DNA of 64,000 nt from Anabaena minutissima FACHB-250 (GCF_014697125.1 NZ_JACJRG010000003.1:62001-126000), one strand, 5' to 3'. Positions 1 through 8,870 are shown, counted from the first letter of the stretch. Translations and numbers: made by a program. The notes: a model not told the origin generated them from the letters alone.

Positions 1-181
1 TCTAAGTTTGTGCGGATATCTGAGGGACTTTCACAGACTAAGACTTCCCAAACTTTTTTCTGATTTTCGTCCAAAATCGGACGGGAGTAAAAATCTATTT
101 CCCAAATACTGCCCATGTTTTGCCGTAAAAATCTGGCGAGTTTATATTTTGCTTATACTCCCACTCTACCCCTTTGGGGAA

Positions 182-209
182 TTCAAAATTCAAAATTCAA
201 AATTCAAAA
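182..209. repeat. TTCAAAA heptamer tandem repeat
   Basis: Four perfect head-to-tail copies of the heptamer TTCAAAA. This is one of the short tandemly repeated repeat types found between genes in Nostocaceae genomes. The same unit recurs near 5727-5757. Open frames across it are not genes. Confidence 0.85.
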
Positions 210-229
210 TGGGGGACTGGGGACTGGGG

Positions 230-357
230 AAGAATTTACTTCCCCTGCTCCCCTGTCACCTGTCCCCTATCCCCTGCTCCCCTGTCACCTGTCCCCTATC
301 CCCTGTCCCCTGTCACCTGTCACCTGTCACCTATCCCCTGTCACCTATCCCCTGTGA
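230..357. repeat. C-rich heptameric repeat (CCCCTGT/CACCTGT type)
   Basis: About 130 bp made of degenerate 7-bp units such as CCCCTGT, CACCTGT and CCCCTAT. The same unit family recurs at 5216-5230, 7190-7215, 8800-8870 and 27840-27885 in both orientations. It lies about 170 bp upstream of the first gene. Together with the TTCAAAA repeat it explains the open frames in the first 476 bases, which I do not call as genes. Positions 1-181 show nothing else I recognise. Confidence 0.8.
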
Positions 358-526
358 CATTTAATATAAGTGATGTAAAATTAGCGGAATTATCATCCAA
401 TACAAAAAGGAAAAAAATATTGTTAATCGTATCGCAGCTAACACTTGAAATTCCTACAGCCAGAAGAATCTTCTAGAATTAAAAAGAGTGATTAAGTACA
501 TATACCAACGGAGGATAGAATAGCTC

Positions 527-790
527 ATGGCTGGTGGCGAGTCTCAGACCCCTGTTAGTCTCTCAGACAGAGAACTGCAAATTATCGACTTAGTGGCTGC
601 TGGCTTAACTAACCAAGAAATTGCAGGAAAACTGGAAATTAGCAAACGCACAGTTGACAACCATATCAGCAACATTCTCGACAAAACCCGCACTGAAAAC
701 CGAGTGGCTCTTGTTCGCTGGGCTTTACAGTGGGGTAAAGTTTGCTTGAATGATGTCAATTGTTGTCCTCTCCCTAAACAAGACGAATAA
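527..790 (+). CDS. pedR: PedR-type LuxR/FixJ-family mini regulator
   Basis: An 87-residue protein that is almost only a LuxR/GerE helix-turn-helix (residues about 11-70), with no receiver domain. It carries the family signature LTNQEIAGKLEISKRTVDNH and a short tail with Cys73, Cys79 and Cys80. The length, the WALQWGKVC motif and Cys80 match cyanobacterial PedR (Ssl0564 of Synechocystis). PedR responds to photosynthetic electron transport, and thioredoxin controls its disulfide-linked state through Cys80. A GGAGG-like site lies about 12 nt before the ATG. It appears monocistronic. The HTH assignment is certain; orthology with PedR is inferred from overall resemblance and the cysteine. Confidence 0.8.
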   Translation: MAGGESQTPVSLSDRELQIIDLVAAGLTNQEIAGKLEISKRTVDNHISNILDKTRTENRVALVRWALQWGKVCLNDVNCCPLPKQDE

Positions 791-992
791 ACGACTTGCA
801 GACGCTCTCAAGTGCATCTAGCATGGCAATTAATTTCGTCTGGTATGCAGCATAGCTGATTTTGACAGATCATTTAGATGATTGTTTTCTCCTCACGCAT
901 TTTTTGTGAATCTCTAGCGCAGGTCTCACACAGGTCAAAATCAAGCAGAACGTAAAGCTTGGCTTTTTAGTTATTGTGGGTCGCTATTTTCC

Positions 993-1030
993 CCCGTTGG
1001 TACAGTTGGTTACAAAACTGTATCAACGGG
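993..1030 (+). promoter_or_regulatory. 15-bp stem-loop in the pedR-DUF6391 intergenic region
   Basis: The arms 993-1007 and 1016-1030 pair over 15 bp with an 8-nt loop. The single irregular position (1000 with 1023) is a G-U pair only in plus-strand RNA, which favours a plus-strand transcript. No U-run follows, so it is not a classical terminator; a leader hairpin for the next gene or a processing site is possible. The rest of 791-1156 shows nothing I recognise. Confidence 0.45.
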
Positions 1031-1156
1031 TAATTCTGCTACATTTCAAAAGATATTGAGACAATCATCAACAAAAATTAGCAACAATACCTTGCCTCAG
1101 ACGCTACATTGGTAGGAAATCTATGTTGCTCCATCAACTTGGGGAGCAGTGTTTTT

Positions 1157-1819
1157 ATGAATACCTCTGCTGCTTTTATTGGTAACTCATCTCCCTTTGA
1201 TTTTTTGAGCTTTGACTTTACAGCACCTCAACCAACACAAGATGCTGACTTACTCAAGCAGCTATCTTTTATCCCTGGGTTGAAAGAGATGTTAATGCTG
1301 CGCCAAGTTCACGCTTTAGAACACGCCACGGTTTGGGTGTTGAGTGAAGTAAAAAACACTCAATCCCCCACCGGAAGACCAAGCAAAATCCAAATTGATG
1401 ATGAATTATTGGGTGGTTTGTCTACAGACCAGGGATTTTATCTCTATGGGGAAGTAAATATCAGCGATTTGCGGCGAGCTGTTACCCTTGCTCTCCACCG
1501 CCTTACTCATGGCGAATGGGATTTAGCTGTACATCCCCGTTGCGGTACAAATTTATCAGTGGCTATGTTATTGACGGCTGGCTTAGGTGTAGGTGTGACT
1601 TTAATGTTACCATTCCGACCTGTTGAGCAATTGATCGGTTTAGGATTAGCAGCCACTACAGCCTCTGAACTTGCACCCGATGTAGGTTCAATAGCACAGC
1701 GATATCTGACAACTGCGATTCCCTTTAACCTAGCAGTTGAAAATATTACTATCTCTCGTGATGTTTGGGGTCGTCAGGGGCATTTTGTCAAAGTAAACTG
1801 GCAAGAGAATAATTCGTAA
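1157..1819 (+). CDS. DUF6391-like conserved cyanobacterial membrane protein
   Basis: A 220-residue protein of unknown function. The ATG at 1157 is chosen because GGGGAG lies 11 nt upstream; a TTG at 1109 would add 16 unlikely residues. An internal conserved block (LRQVHALEHATVWVLSE) with His and Glu residues is followed by two hydrophobic stretches around residues 145-185, suggesting membrane association. The His-rich helix looks like a metal site, but no protease motif is visible. The family name is from memory of cyanobacterial proteins with this LRQVHALEHAT block and is moderately secure. The gene is separated by only 41 bp from the glycosyltransferase downstream. Confidence 0.65.
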   Translation: MNTSAAFIGNSSPFDFLSFDFTAPQPTQDADLLKQLSFIPGLKEMLMLRQVHALEHATVWVLSEVKNTQSPTGRPSKIQIDDELLGGLSTDQGFYLYGEVNISDLRRAVTLALHRLTHGEWDLAVHPRCGTNLSVAMLLTAGLGVGVTLMLPFRPVEQLIGLGLAATTASELAPDVGSIAQRYLTTAIPFNLAVENITISRDVWGRQGHFVKVNWQENNS

Positions 1820-1860
1820 TGGGCTGCGCTCCGCTACGCTAACTTAATTCTTAATTGGTA

Positions 1861-2862
1861 ATGCGAAAACTGTATTTTTTAGTTCCTGGAACTGGTGGCA
1901 AATTTGCTTGTGGTGGTTTGTGGGCTGAGTTGAAAGCATTTAAACTCGCTCAACAGGTTTGTAGTGCTGAGGTGGTGACTTATCGGCAACGGGAAACAGA
2001 TAAGCTGTTTTTAGATGATCTGTTGCAAGAGTCAAATTTAGATGATGTAATTTTTGTGATTAGTTGGGGATTTGATATAGCTAAGTTGGCTAAAAAACTC
2101 CAGTCATATAATGTTGTTTATCATGCTCATAGTGCGGGTTATAAATTTAGGTTACCTGCCAGTATTCCCATTATTACTGTGAGCCGTATTACGATGGGAT
2201 ATTGGGGACAAAAAGCACCCAATTCTCTCGTTTATTATTTGCCTAATGAAATTAGTTATGATTTTAAAAATTTAAATATAGAACGAGATATTGATGTTTT
2301 AGTTCAGTCGCGAAAATCTTCTGAGTATTTACTAAATCAACTAATTCCCGCTTTACAAAAAAAATGTAGAGTCCAGGTAGTTAATTCTTATGTGGAAGAC
2401 TTACCTGGATTATTTAATCGGGTTAAAGTTTATCTTTATGATTCGGCAGAATATTGGGCGCAACAGAATGTCAGTGAAGGTTTTGGTCTGCAACCAATGG
2501 AAGCTATGGCTTGTGGTTGTCAGGTTTTTTCTAGTGTCAATGGCGGACTTTCTGATTATTTAGACCCTGGATTTAATTGCTATAAAATTGCTGGATATTC
2601 CCAAGAGTACGACGTTCAAAGGGTTTTGAAGGTAATAGACTCTACTATCTCACCTAATTTATCGGAAGATTTCTTTGCTGAATATCGACCTGAAAATATT
2701 ATTCAGCGTCTGCAAGTAATTATTGAAGAATTAAACGAGTTTTTTGACCATAAAAAGCATTATTCTAGCAATATACCCAGTTTGACTAGAGGGCGTTTAC
2801 TCAACCTATTTATACAGAGAGTAAATAAAAAATTTCGCAAAAAATATTTTGAGGGTTTGTAA
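1861..2862 (+). CDS. GT4-like glycosyltransferase
   Basis: A 333-residue protein whose C-terminal half carries the GT-B/GT4 nucleotide-sugar motif EGFGLQPMEAMACGCQVFSS followed by GGLSDY, including the Glu pair typical of retaining glycosyltransferases. The N-terminal half (LYFLVPGTGGKFACGGLWAE) has the glycine loop of the acceptor-side Rossmann fold. It has no signal peptide and is probably cytosolic or peripheral. The ATG at 1861 is preferred over the TTG two codons upstream. It ends 8 bp before the fucosidase gene, so the two are probably co-transcribed. Donor and acceptor cannot be read from the sequence. Confidence 0.8.
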   Translation: MRKLYFLVPGTGGKFACGGLWAELKAFKLAQQVCSAEVVTYRQRETDKLFLDDLLQESNLDDVIFVISWGFDIAKLAKKLQSYNVVYHAHSAGYKFRLPASIPIITVSRITMGYWGQKAPNSLVYYLPNEISYDFKNLNIERDIDVLVQSRKSSEYLLNQLIPALQKKCRVQVVNSYVEDLPGLFNRVKVYLYDSAEYWAQQNVSEGFGLQPMEAMACGCQVFSSVNGGLSDYLDPGFNCYKIAGYSQEYDVQRVLKVIDSTISPNLSEDFFAEYRPENIIQRLQVIIEELNEFFDHKKHYSSNIPSLTRGRLLNLFIQRVNKKFRKKYFEGL

Positions 2863-2870
2863 TTCTATAT

Positions 2871-4115
2871 ATGATGAATAACTGGTTTAATACAGCTAGA
2901 CTGGGGATGTTTGTTCATTGGGGACATAGTTCTCAACAAGAATGTGAGTTATCTTGGCCGCTAGTTGGGGGTGTATTCAGTCTTCCTTTTTGCCAAGATA
3001 TTCCTGTTGAGAAATACCACAGCACAGCTAATACTTTCAATCCACAGCAATACAATCCTCAAGAATGGGCATATTTAGCAAAAAGTCTAGGAATGAAATA
3101 TGCCATCTTAACAGCCAAGCATCATGATGGTTTTGCCCTATTCCATACCCAAGAATCAGACTTTTCAATTGCATCTACACCTTACAAAAAAGACATTGTA
3201 CGTGAATTTATCGATGCTATGCGCTCTGAAGGATTGCGTATAGGTCTTTATTTTTCACTCAGTGATTGGCATCATCCTGACTATCCTGCTTTTACAGAGG
3301 CCGATAAACCTTATCGATTTGACAAATTACCTCAACCTACACCGCAACAGTGGGAGCGATATCTTCAATTTCTGTGCAATCAAATCCGAGAATTATTGAG
3401 CAACTACGGTCAAATTGACATCATTTGGTTTGATGGGAGTTGGGAACGGACTTTAGAGCAATGGCAGGTGCAAGAATTAGCAAAAATGATTCGCGAATTA
3501 CAACCCAATATTCTCATCAACGATCGCCTGCCAAATTGTGGAGACTTTGCAACCCCTGAACAGTTTATTCCCCCTCACCCACCTGCTCATCTTTGGGAAA
3601 CCTGTCTGACTATCAATGAAAGTTGGGGATATAACTCAGATGATCATTGTTTTAAGTCCTCCCGTCAGCTAATTCATACCCTTTGTGAAGTCGCAGGGAA
3701 AGGAGGTAATCTTCTGCTCAATGTGAGTCCAATGGGTAACGGACAAATCCCCCCTGAGCAGTTAGAACGTCTCAAAGATATAGCTGATTGGATGTCCAAG
3801 CATTCTGAAAGTATACTAGATACCATGCCAGGATTAGAACCCTGGCAATTTTATGGCCCCTCAACTCGTAAGGGTAATCGCATTTATCTACACTTATTAA
3901 TGCAACCTTACGAGACAATATCAGTTAGAGGTATACCAATCAAACAAGTAAAATCAGTGTCTGTTCTTGCTGATGGTACACCACTGAACTTTACAAGTCG
4001 CTGTGCAATTATGGATTCTCTTCTCAATCCCAATCCGTTAGGAGAATTGACAATAGATGTACCTGAATCGGTAATTAATCCCTACGTCACAGTGATTTGT
4101 ATTTATATTGAGTAA
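2871..4115 (+). CDS. alpha-L-fucosidase (GH29)
   Basis: A 414-residue glycoside hydrolase family 29 protein. The N-terminal barrel starts with the typical WFNTARLGMFVHWGHSS block and contains AKHHDGFALF and the nucleophile motif IIWFDGSW, with Asp at about residue 188. A small C-terminal beta domain follows after residue 325. The enzyme would remove alpha-L-fucose from oligosaccharides. No signal peptide is visible, so it is probably intracellular. Two adjacent ATGs occur at the start (2871 and 2874). It follows the GT4 gene closely, suggesting joint handling of a fucosylated glycan; the specific substrate is unknown. Confidence 0.9.
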   Translation: MMNNWFNTARLGMFVHWGHSSQQECELSWPLVGGVFSLPFCQDIPVEKYHSTANTFNPQQYNPQEWAYLAKSLGMKYAILTAKHHDGFALFHTQESDFSIASTPYKKDIVREFIDAMRSEGLRIGLYFSLSDWHHPDYPAFTEADKPYRFDKLPQPTPQQWERYLQFLCNQIRELLSNYGQIDIIWFDGSWERTLEQWQVQELAKMIRELQPNILINDRLPNCGDFATPEQFIPPHPPAHLWETCLTINESWGYNSDDHCFKSSRQLIHTLCEVAGKGGNLLLNVSPMGNGQIPPEQLERLKDIADWMSKHSESILDTMPGLEPWQFYGPSTRKGNRIYLHLLMQPYETISVRGIPIKQVKSVSVLADGTPLNFTSRCAIMDSLLNPNPLGELTIDVPESVINPYVTVICIYIE

Positions 4116-4121
4116 TTAATA

Positions 4122-4745
4122 TTACCAGTTGGCGACAGCTTCGGCGATCGCTTCTTTAGCTTCAGTTAGAGACTTTTCACGCTCATTGTCACCTGTATTC
4201 AGGTTCTCAGCGTGGATAAAGGTAACATCTATCAGACCGATAAAACCTAAAATAGCCCGCAGATAAGGTTCTTGATAATCGTAAGCAGCAAAGGGAGTTC
4301 CCGGTGAAAAAGCACCACCACGAGAGGTAATAATTAATACTTTTTTGCTGCTGTCTACTAAACCTTTAAAGCCGTTCTCATTCACAGCGAAGGTACGTCC
4401 AACGCGCACAATTTGGTCGATGTACGCCTTGAAAGTCGAGGGTATATTCAAGTTATACATCGGTACGCCAAAAATATAGCGATCGGCGGCGAGAAATTCA
4501 TCAATTAGACTATCCGATAACTTAATCGCTTCATTTAACTCTGGTGTACGTGCATCTGGGGGTGTAAAAGCAGCAGCAATCCAAGATTCGTCTACATGGG
4601 GAACAGGACTATGGCCTAAATCCCGATAAGTCACAATGTCACCAACATGAGTATCTTTCCAAGAAGTAATAAATTCATAAGAAAGCGATCGTGAAATTGA
4701 ACGTTCACCACGAGGACTAGTATCAATGTGGAGGATATTTGCCAT
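4122..4745 (-). CDS. azoR: FMN-dependent NADH-azoreductase
   Basis: A 207-residue flavodoxin-like quinone reductase of the AzoR/AcpD family, which reduces quinones and azo dyes with NADH as a two-electron donor. The N-terminus ILHIDTSPRGERSISRSLS forms the FMN phosphate loop, and FGVPMYNLNIPSTFKAYID is the family-specific FMN-binding segment; TSRGG follows later. The ATG at 4745 fits the family start, with a GGGGAA site just upstream; a TTG at 4760 would add five residues. It is divergent from an HxlR regulator, a common pairing for quinone- or electrophile-responsive genes. Confidence 0.9.
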   Translation of the reverse strand: MANILHIDTSPRGERSISRSLSYEFITSWKDTHVGDIVTYRDLGHSPVPHVDESWIAAAFTPPDARTPELNEAIKLSDSLIDEFLAADRYIFGVPMYNLNIPSTFKAYIDQIVRVGRTFAVNENGFKGLVDSSKKVLIITSRGGAFSPGTPFAAYDYQEPYLRAILGFIGLIDVTFIHAENLNTGDNEREKSLTEAKEAIAEAVANW

Positions 4746-4849
4746 GAAAAAATTCCCCAATTATTAGGCATACAACAAAATTTATGGTCAAGTAAAAAAA
4801 TACTTGCCGAATAGACTTTAAACTATATAAAGTTAATATGAAAGTACGC

Positions 4850-4880
4850 ACTAAAAAGTAAGGTACTTACTAAAAAGTAA
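4850..4880. promoter_or_regulatory. Candidate HxlR operator (TTACT-N4-AGTAA)
   Basis: Two 12-bp direct copies of ACTAAAAAGTAA lie at 4850-4861 and 4869-4880. The second is part of a perfect inverted repeat TTACT-AAAA-AGTAA (4867-4880), two bases before the hxlR ATG. The spacing is 19 bp, nearly two helical turns. The pattern resembles the TACT/AGTA operators of YodB/CatR-type HxlR regulators. Autorepression and control of azoR are inferred. Confidence 0.65.
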
Positions 4881-4882
4881 CT

Positions 4883-5215
4883 ATGGAAGCTCAAGCAGAA
4901 AATTATGAAAGGCTAACTTGTGAAGTAGAAACTACTTTAAAGGTAATTGGCGGACGCTGGAAGGTTTTAATCATCAGAGAACTGCTATCACAGACTAAAA
5001 GATTTGGTGAATTGCAGCGTTCTCTACCCGGAATAACACAAAAAATGCTCACTCAACAACTACGAGAATTAGAAGAAGACGGGATTATACATCGAGAAGT
5101 ATACGCACAAATCCCTCCAAAGGTAGAATATTCTTTAACACCTTTAGGAAAAAGTTTACAACCAATTCTCTATGCAATGCACGAATGGGCTGTGAAACAT
5201 TTTTATCAAAAATAG
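4883..5215 (+). CDS. HxlR-family (DUF24) transcriptional regulator
   Basis: A 110-residue winged-helix protein with the HxlR signature: [20 protein letters not shown], the recognition region [19 protein letters not shown], and the wing [12 protein letters not shown]. One Cys (residue 13) lies before the first helix, the position where YodB/HypR-type members sense electrophiles or disulfide stress. Divergence from azoR and the palindrome overlapping its start argue for a local quinone/electrophile-responsive repressor. The inducer is not known. The end is followed by a short CACCTGT-type repeat. Confidence 0.88.
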   Translation: MEAQAENYERLTCEVETTLKVIGGRWKVLIIRELLSQTKRFGELQRSLPGITQKMLTQQLRELEEDGIIHREVYAQIPPKVEYSLTPLGKSLQPILYAMHEWAVKHFYQK

Positions 5216-5319
5216 GTGACAGGTGACAGGAAATAGCTTCTTCTAGTTTGTTATCAGGTTTTTCAAAAATTAGATGTGAGTTGTTTATTTAAATTTAAGT
5301 TAAGTAAAGGTTAATTGGT

Positions 5320-5721
5320 TTATTGAGTTTGTAAATATTCAATTGCTGCTTCTAACTTAGAAGGATAGCTTTCAGCAAATCTTTCAAACCAAAGTCCTTC
5401 AGGAGAGAAAGGATCTAATTTTGTTAGCCAATCTTGGGCTTGCTTTTTCAATCCTTCTCGCTGTTTAGCTTTGATTTGTTCTTGTCGAATCCTTTCTTGT
5501 TCTATTTCTTGCTGCTTTCTCGATTCCTCTGCTTGGTCTTGGGCTGCAACGTCAGCCTGAACTTCTGCTAAGAGATTGTCGATAAAAGAAGCTGATTTGT
5601 TTGCAGGTGGGCTGAATGGTTTACCTACATTGGGTACATTGGGTTTTGGCTGTGGCTGTTTTGGTTGTTCGCTATCGTATTCAGCTTTGATTTGCGCTAA
5701 CAGCTTGTCAATAGAATCCAT
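5320..5721 (-). CDS. Slr1339-family salt-stress-like protein
   Basis: A 133-residue hydrophilic protein. The N-terminus SIDKLLAQIKAEY is repeated in weaker form as FIDNLLAEVQADV around residues 46-58. A Pro/Gln-rich linker (residues 20-42) and a charged Gln/Glu-rich helix (60-95) follow, then a conserved C-terminal block WLTKLDPFSPEGLWFERFAE. This matches my memory of the cyanobacterial family named after Slr1339, reported as salt-stress associated; the molecular function is unknown. It is predicted soluble. TTCAAAA repeats lie directly upstream, in front of the start. Confidence 0.6.
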   Translation of the reverse strand: MDSIDKLLAQIKAEYDSEQPKQPQPKPNVPNVGKPFSPPANKSASFIDNLLAEVQADVAAQDQAEESRKQQEIEQERIRQEQIKAKQREGLKKQAQDWLTKLDPFSPEGLWFERFAESYPSKLEAAIEYLQTQ

Positions 5722-5726
5722 AGTTA

Positions 5727-5757
5727 CAATTCAAAATTCAAAATTCAAAAGTCAAAA
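5727..5757. repeat. TTCAAAA heptamer repeat
   Basis: Three to four copies of the TTCAAAA unit, the last ones degenerate (GTCAAAA), in the gap between the Slr1339-like gene and the VWA genes. Confidence 0.7.
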
Positions 5758-5831
5758 AAGATAAAAAGTCAGGTTTTCACTGACTTTAGATACTTTTAAT
5801 GTAGCTTGCTTTCTTTTTTTACCTAGCTCTG

Positions 5832-6437
5832 CTAGTCAGTAATAGCATTAAGTAGGACTTCTGAAAGGCTTAAATCCTCCATGTCGTCCATTGTAATGGT
5901 GTCGCAGATATCAAATTTTGCCCCCGCACTTTGCAATTCATCATCCAAAACTTTGAGAAAGCGGGTAGCTTGGGCATCTTTACCGACTTGGATGAAAGAA
6001 ATAGCGAGTTCTTCATCTCTATCTATCCGGCGAGAAGCTTCAATAATTACTTTCATTACCGCTTTGCGATCGTCTGGTTCACCATCAGTAACAACCAATA
6101 TTGTTTCGCCATTGGGTTTAGTTTGACCAGAGGCTTTGCGTTGAAAATAATCATCAGTGGCGTGTTTCAACACAGCTGCTAAATCAGTAGTTCCAGAAGG
6201 ATCATTTTCTAGAAAAATTTGAGCTACCTTAGCAGAAGTAACATTTTCATATCGCTTAAATCTACCAGAGAATACATATAAAGTAATGCCATCTGGATCA
6301 AATTGTTCGCACTTACTTGCTAAAGCTAAAGTGGATTCTTGGGCAGTTACCCATCTATTTCTACCACCCTTTTGGTCAGGGGTGGCCATGCTGCCACTTT
6401 TGTCAATAATTAGAGTGTAATCACGATTTTCTAGCAT
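5832..6437 (-). CDS. VWA-domain protein (TerY-like), copy 2
   Basis: A 201-residue single von Willebrand factor A domain. The MIDAS motif DKSGSM starts at residue 12; a conserved Thr in SGTTDLA and Asp in VTDGEPDD complete the metal site. No signal peptide or membrane segment is visible, so it is cytosolic, like the VWA proteins of tellurium-resistance/TerY clusters. It is a tandem paralog of the gene immediately upstream (6483-7088), very similar over the full length, and probably sits in the same transcript 45 bp downstream. A role in metal-dependent protein binding is inferred; the partner is unknown. Confidence 0.85.
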   Translation of the reverse strand: MLENRDYTLIIDKSGSMATPDQKGGRNRWVTAQESTLALASKCEQFDPDGITLYVFSGRFKRYENVTSAKVAQIFLENDPSGTTDLAAVLKHATDDYFQRKASGQTKPNGETILVVTDGEPDDRKAVMKVIIEASRRIDRDEELAISFIQVGKDAQATRFLKVLDDELQSAGAKFDICDTITMDDMEDLSLSEVLLNAITD

Positions 6438-6482
6438 GATGTAATTTGACTAATAAAATAACTAATGACTAATGACTATCAA

Positions 6483-7088
6483 CTAATCAGTAATTGCATT
6501 CATTAAGACATCTGCAAGGCTCATGTCTTCTAAGTCATCTAAGGTGATAGTATCGCAAATATCGAATTTAGCACCCACACCTTGTAGCTGGTCATCTAAG
6601 GCTTTAAGAAACTTAGTAGCTTGGGCATCTGAACCTACTTGAATCATGGAAATAGCTAATTCTTCATCACGATCCATCTGGCGTGTAGCATTGATAATAA
6701 CTTCAAAAACTGCTTTGCGATCGTCTGGTTCGCCGTCAGTAATCACTAAAATTGTCTCGCCATTGGGTTTGGTTTGGCCAGCCGCTTTGCGTTGAAAGTA
6801 ATTATTCACTGCATCCTGGAGGACACCGGCTAAATTAGTTGTCCCGGCTGGGTCATTTTCGAGAAATACTTGGGCGACTTTAGCTGTAGTCACATTTTCA
6901 TAACGTTTAAATCTGCCAGAAAAAACATAAACAGTAATGCCATCTGGGTCAAACTGTTCGCACTTTCTGGCTAAGGCTATGGTTGACTCTTGGGCTATTT
7001 CCCATCTGCTTCTACCACCAACTTGGTCAGGGGTAGACATACTACCGCTTTTGTCGATGATTAGTGTGTAGTCGCGATCGCTCATCAT
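6483..7088 (-). CDS. VWA-domain protein (TerY-like), copy 1
   Basis: A 201-residue cytosolic VWA domain with the MIDAS motif DKSGSM, a Thr loop in AGTTNLA and ITDGEPDD. Same length and order as the downstream copy, so the pair arose by tandem duplication. The start ATG at 7088 (another ATG at 7085) has a GAAGGAA site in front, making this the likely leading gene of the pair. Substitutions are spread over the length with none in the metal motif, suggesting both copies are functional. Confidence 0.85.
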   Translation of the reverse strand: MMSDRDYTLIIDKSGSMSTPDQVGGRSRWEIAQESTIALARKCEQFDPDGITVYVFSGRFKRYENVTTAKVAQVFLENDPAGTTNLAGVLQDAVNNYFQRKAAGQTKPNGETILVITDGEPDDRKAVFEVIINATRQMDRDEELAISMIQVGSDAQATKFLKALDDQLQGVGAKFDICDTITLDDLEDMSLADVLMNAITD

Positions 7089-7306
7089 AATATTCCTTCA
7101 ATATATTACCCTGTGGTTCTAGTCTAGCCGCTCGGTAATAGTACAACATCCCTTAGAATTGCATTGTAATAATGATTTATTCATTCTATCCCCTGTCACC
7201 TGTCACCTATTCCCTAATCACCTTGGGCAGACTACCGCGTCCGTTATAGATTAGTAATGTATCACCTGACTAATTCGGGCTTGGTCTTTCACAGCGAAGG
7301 GTTTGG

Positions 7307-8794
7307 ATGGAAATGTTTACTTCGTCAGAGACTCCTATACTTGGGACAATTTTGTTAGTGGCTTTTGCCATTTTAGGTTGGGGCTTTTATCGCGCCAGAC
7401 CTTTTGGGAAACTGGGAATCTTGGCCTGGTTGCAGTCGGTGGTGTTAATGACTCCCTGGCTGCTGTTCTTCGGTTTGTTTGCGGCTGGAATTTATATCAA
7501 TATAGCCGGTATATTGTTCTTGGTGGTGGTTTCTGCGGGCTTGTATGTCTACTTAGGCAGACAGTTGCGTGCTGCTGGTCAAGATGCCATCCTCAAGCAA
7601 CGAGCCACCCAAAGGCTAGCGGATGAATCTTCTCAAGCATCTGAAAACGTACCACAGCCAACAGTAGTAGTTGTGGAAATACTGCCAATTCCAGAAGAAG
7701 ACTTGAGTGCTATTAGAAGCATTTTTGGGATTGACACGTTTTTTGCTACAGAAACGATCGCCTACCAACAAGGTGCTATTTTCAAAGGTAATCTGCGTGG
7801 TGAACCCCAAGATGTTCACAATCGTTTAACTGCCAGTTTAAAAGAAAAACTTGCTGATAAATATCGTTTGTTTTTATTAGAAAACACAGACGGTAAACCC
7901 GTGGTTATTGTTCTACCTAGCAGCAATGACCCACGCCTGATGACGTTACCGCAAAAAGTCTTTGCCGCTATCCTGGCTGTAGCAACCATTGGCACTAGTC
8001 TAGAAACGGGCGGATTATTGCTCAATTTTGATGTCCTGGCTAATCCAGAACGGTTGCAAGAGGCTTTACCCATCGGTTTGGGTATATTTGCGATTTTGGT
8101 CGCCCATGAAATTGGACATTGGTTGCTGGCGCGTCGTCATCAAGTTCGCCTCAGTTGGCCTTTCTTTTTACCGGCGGTACAGATTGGGTCTTTTGGCTCA
8201 ATCACCCGCTTTGAATCACTGTTACAGAATCGCTCAGTGTTATTTGATATTGCCGTGGCGGGTCCGATCGCTGGTGGTATTGTATCTTTACTCATGCTGA
8301 TTGTGGGCTTGCTGCTTTCTCACCCAGGCAGTTTATTTCAATTACCCAATCAGTTTTTCCAAGGTTCAATTTTAGTGGGTAGCCTAGCACGGGTTGTTTT
8401 GGGTTCAGCGTTGCAGTCACCGTTAGTTAGTGTTAATCCCCTGGTGGTGATTGGTTGGCTGGGATTGGTCATCACAGCTTTAAACTTGATGCCGGCTGGA
8501 CAATTAGATGGCGGGCGCGTTGTACAGGCGATTTACGGACGCAAAACTGCAAATAGGTCAACGATCGCCACTTTAATTGTCTTAGCTTTAGTAGGCTTGG
8601 GTAATCCTCTAGCACTGTATTGGTTAATCGTTATCCTGTTTCTACAACGGGATTTAGAACGCCCCAGCTTGAATGAAATCACCGAACCCAACGATGCGAG
8701 GGCTGCTTTGGGTTTATTGGTTCTGTTCTTAATGATTACCACCCTTTTACCTCTAACCCCCGGCTTGGCTGGAAGGTTGGGAATCGGCGGGTAA
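7307..8794 (+). CDS. Site-2 protease family (M50) membrane metalloprotease
   Basis: A 495-residue intramembrane zinc protease of the EGY/S2P type found in cyanobacteria and plastids. Two N-terminal transmembrane segments (about 10-30 and 45-75) precede a soluble domain (95-215). The zinc motif HEIGH lies at 267-271 and the second motif NLMPAGQLDGG around 393-403, with Asp401 as third ligand. Several further hydrophobic segments reach the C-terminus. The ATG at 7307 has a GCGAAGG site 7 nt upstream. It would cleave substrates within the thylakoid or plasma membrane; the plant homologs act in chloroplast development. Confidence 0.9.
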   Translation: MEMFTSSETPILGTILLVAFAILGWGFYRARPFGKLGILAWLQSVVLMTPWLLFFGLFAAGIYINIAGILFLVVVSAGLYVYLGRQLRAAGQDAILKQRATQRLADESSQASENVPQPTVVVVEILPIPEEDLSAIRSIFGIDTFFATETIAYQQGAIFKGNLRGEPQDVHNRLTASLKEKLADKYRLFLLENTDGKPVVIVLPSSNDPRLMTLPQKVFAAILAVATIGTSLETGGLLLNFDVLANPERLQEALPIGLGIFAILVAHEIGHWLLARRHQVRLSWPFFLPAVQIGSFGSITRFESLLQNRSVLFDIAVAGPIAGGIVSLLMLIVGLLLSHPGSLFQLPNQFFQGSILVGSLARVVLGSALQSPLVSVNPLVVIGWLGLVITALNLMPAGQLDGGRVVQAIYGRKTANRSTIATLIVLALVGLGNPLALYWLIVILFLQRDLERPSLNEITEPNDARAALGLLVLFLMITTLLPLTPGLAGRLGIGG

Positions 8795-8799
8795 ATGAA

Positions 8800-8870
8800 G
8801 GTGACAGGTGACAGGTGACAGGTTACAGTGAAAATTTATCTGTCACCTTTCCCCTATCCCCTGTCACCTT
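8800..8870. repeat. Converging CACCTGT-type repeats forming a hairpin
   Basis: Tandem GACAGGT units (8803-8826) face oppositely oriented CACCTGT/CCCCTGT units (8839-8869), so the spacer between two convergent genes can fold into a long imperfect hairpin. This may help terminate transcription from both sides. Confidence 0.6.

Noticed and set aside
240..355. CRISPR-like periodic repeat
   Set aside because: Period is 7 bp with no unique spacers, so it is a short tandem repeat, not an array.
8..476. Overlapping open frames rich in Pro, Ser and Leu
   Set aside because: They translate TTCAAAA and CCCCTGT/CACCTGT repeats in different frames; no ribosome site or family resemblance.
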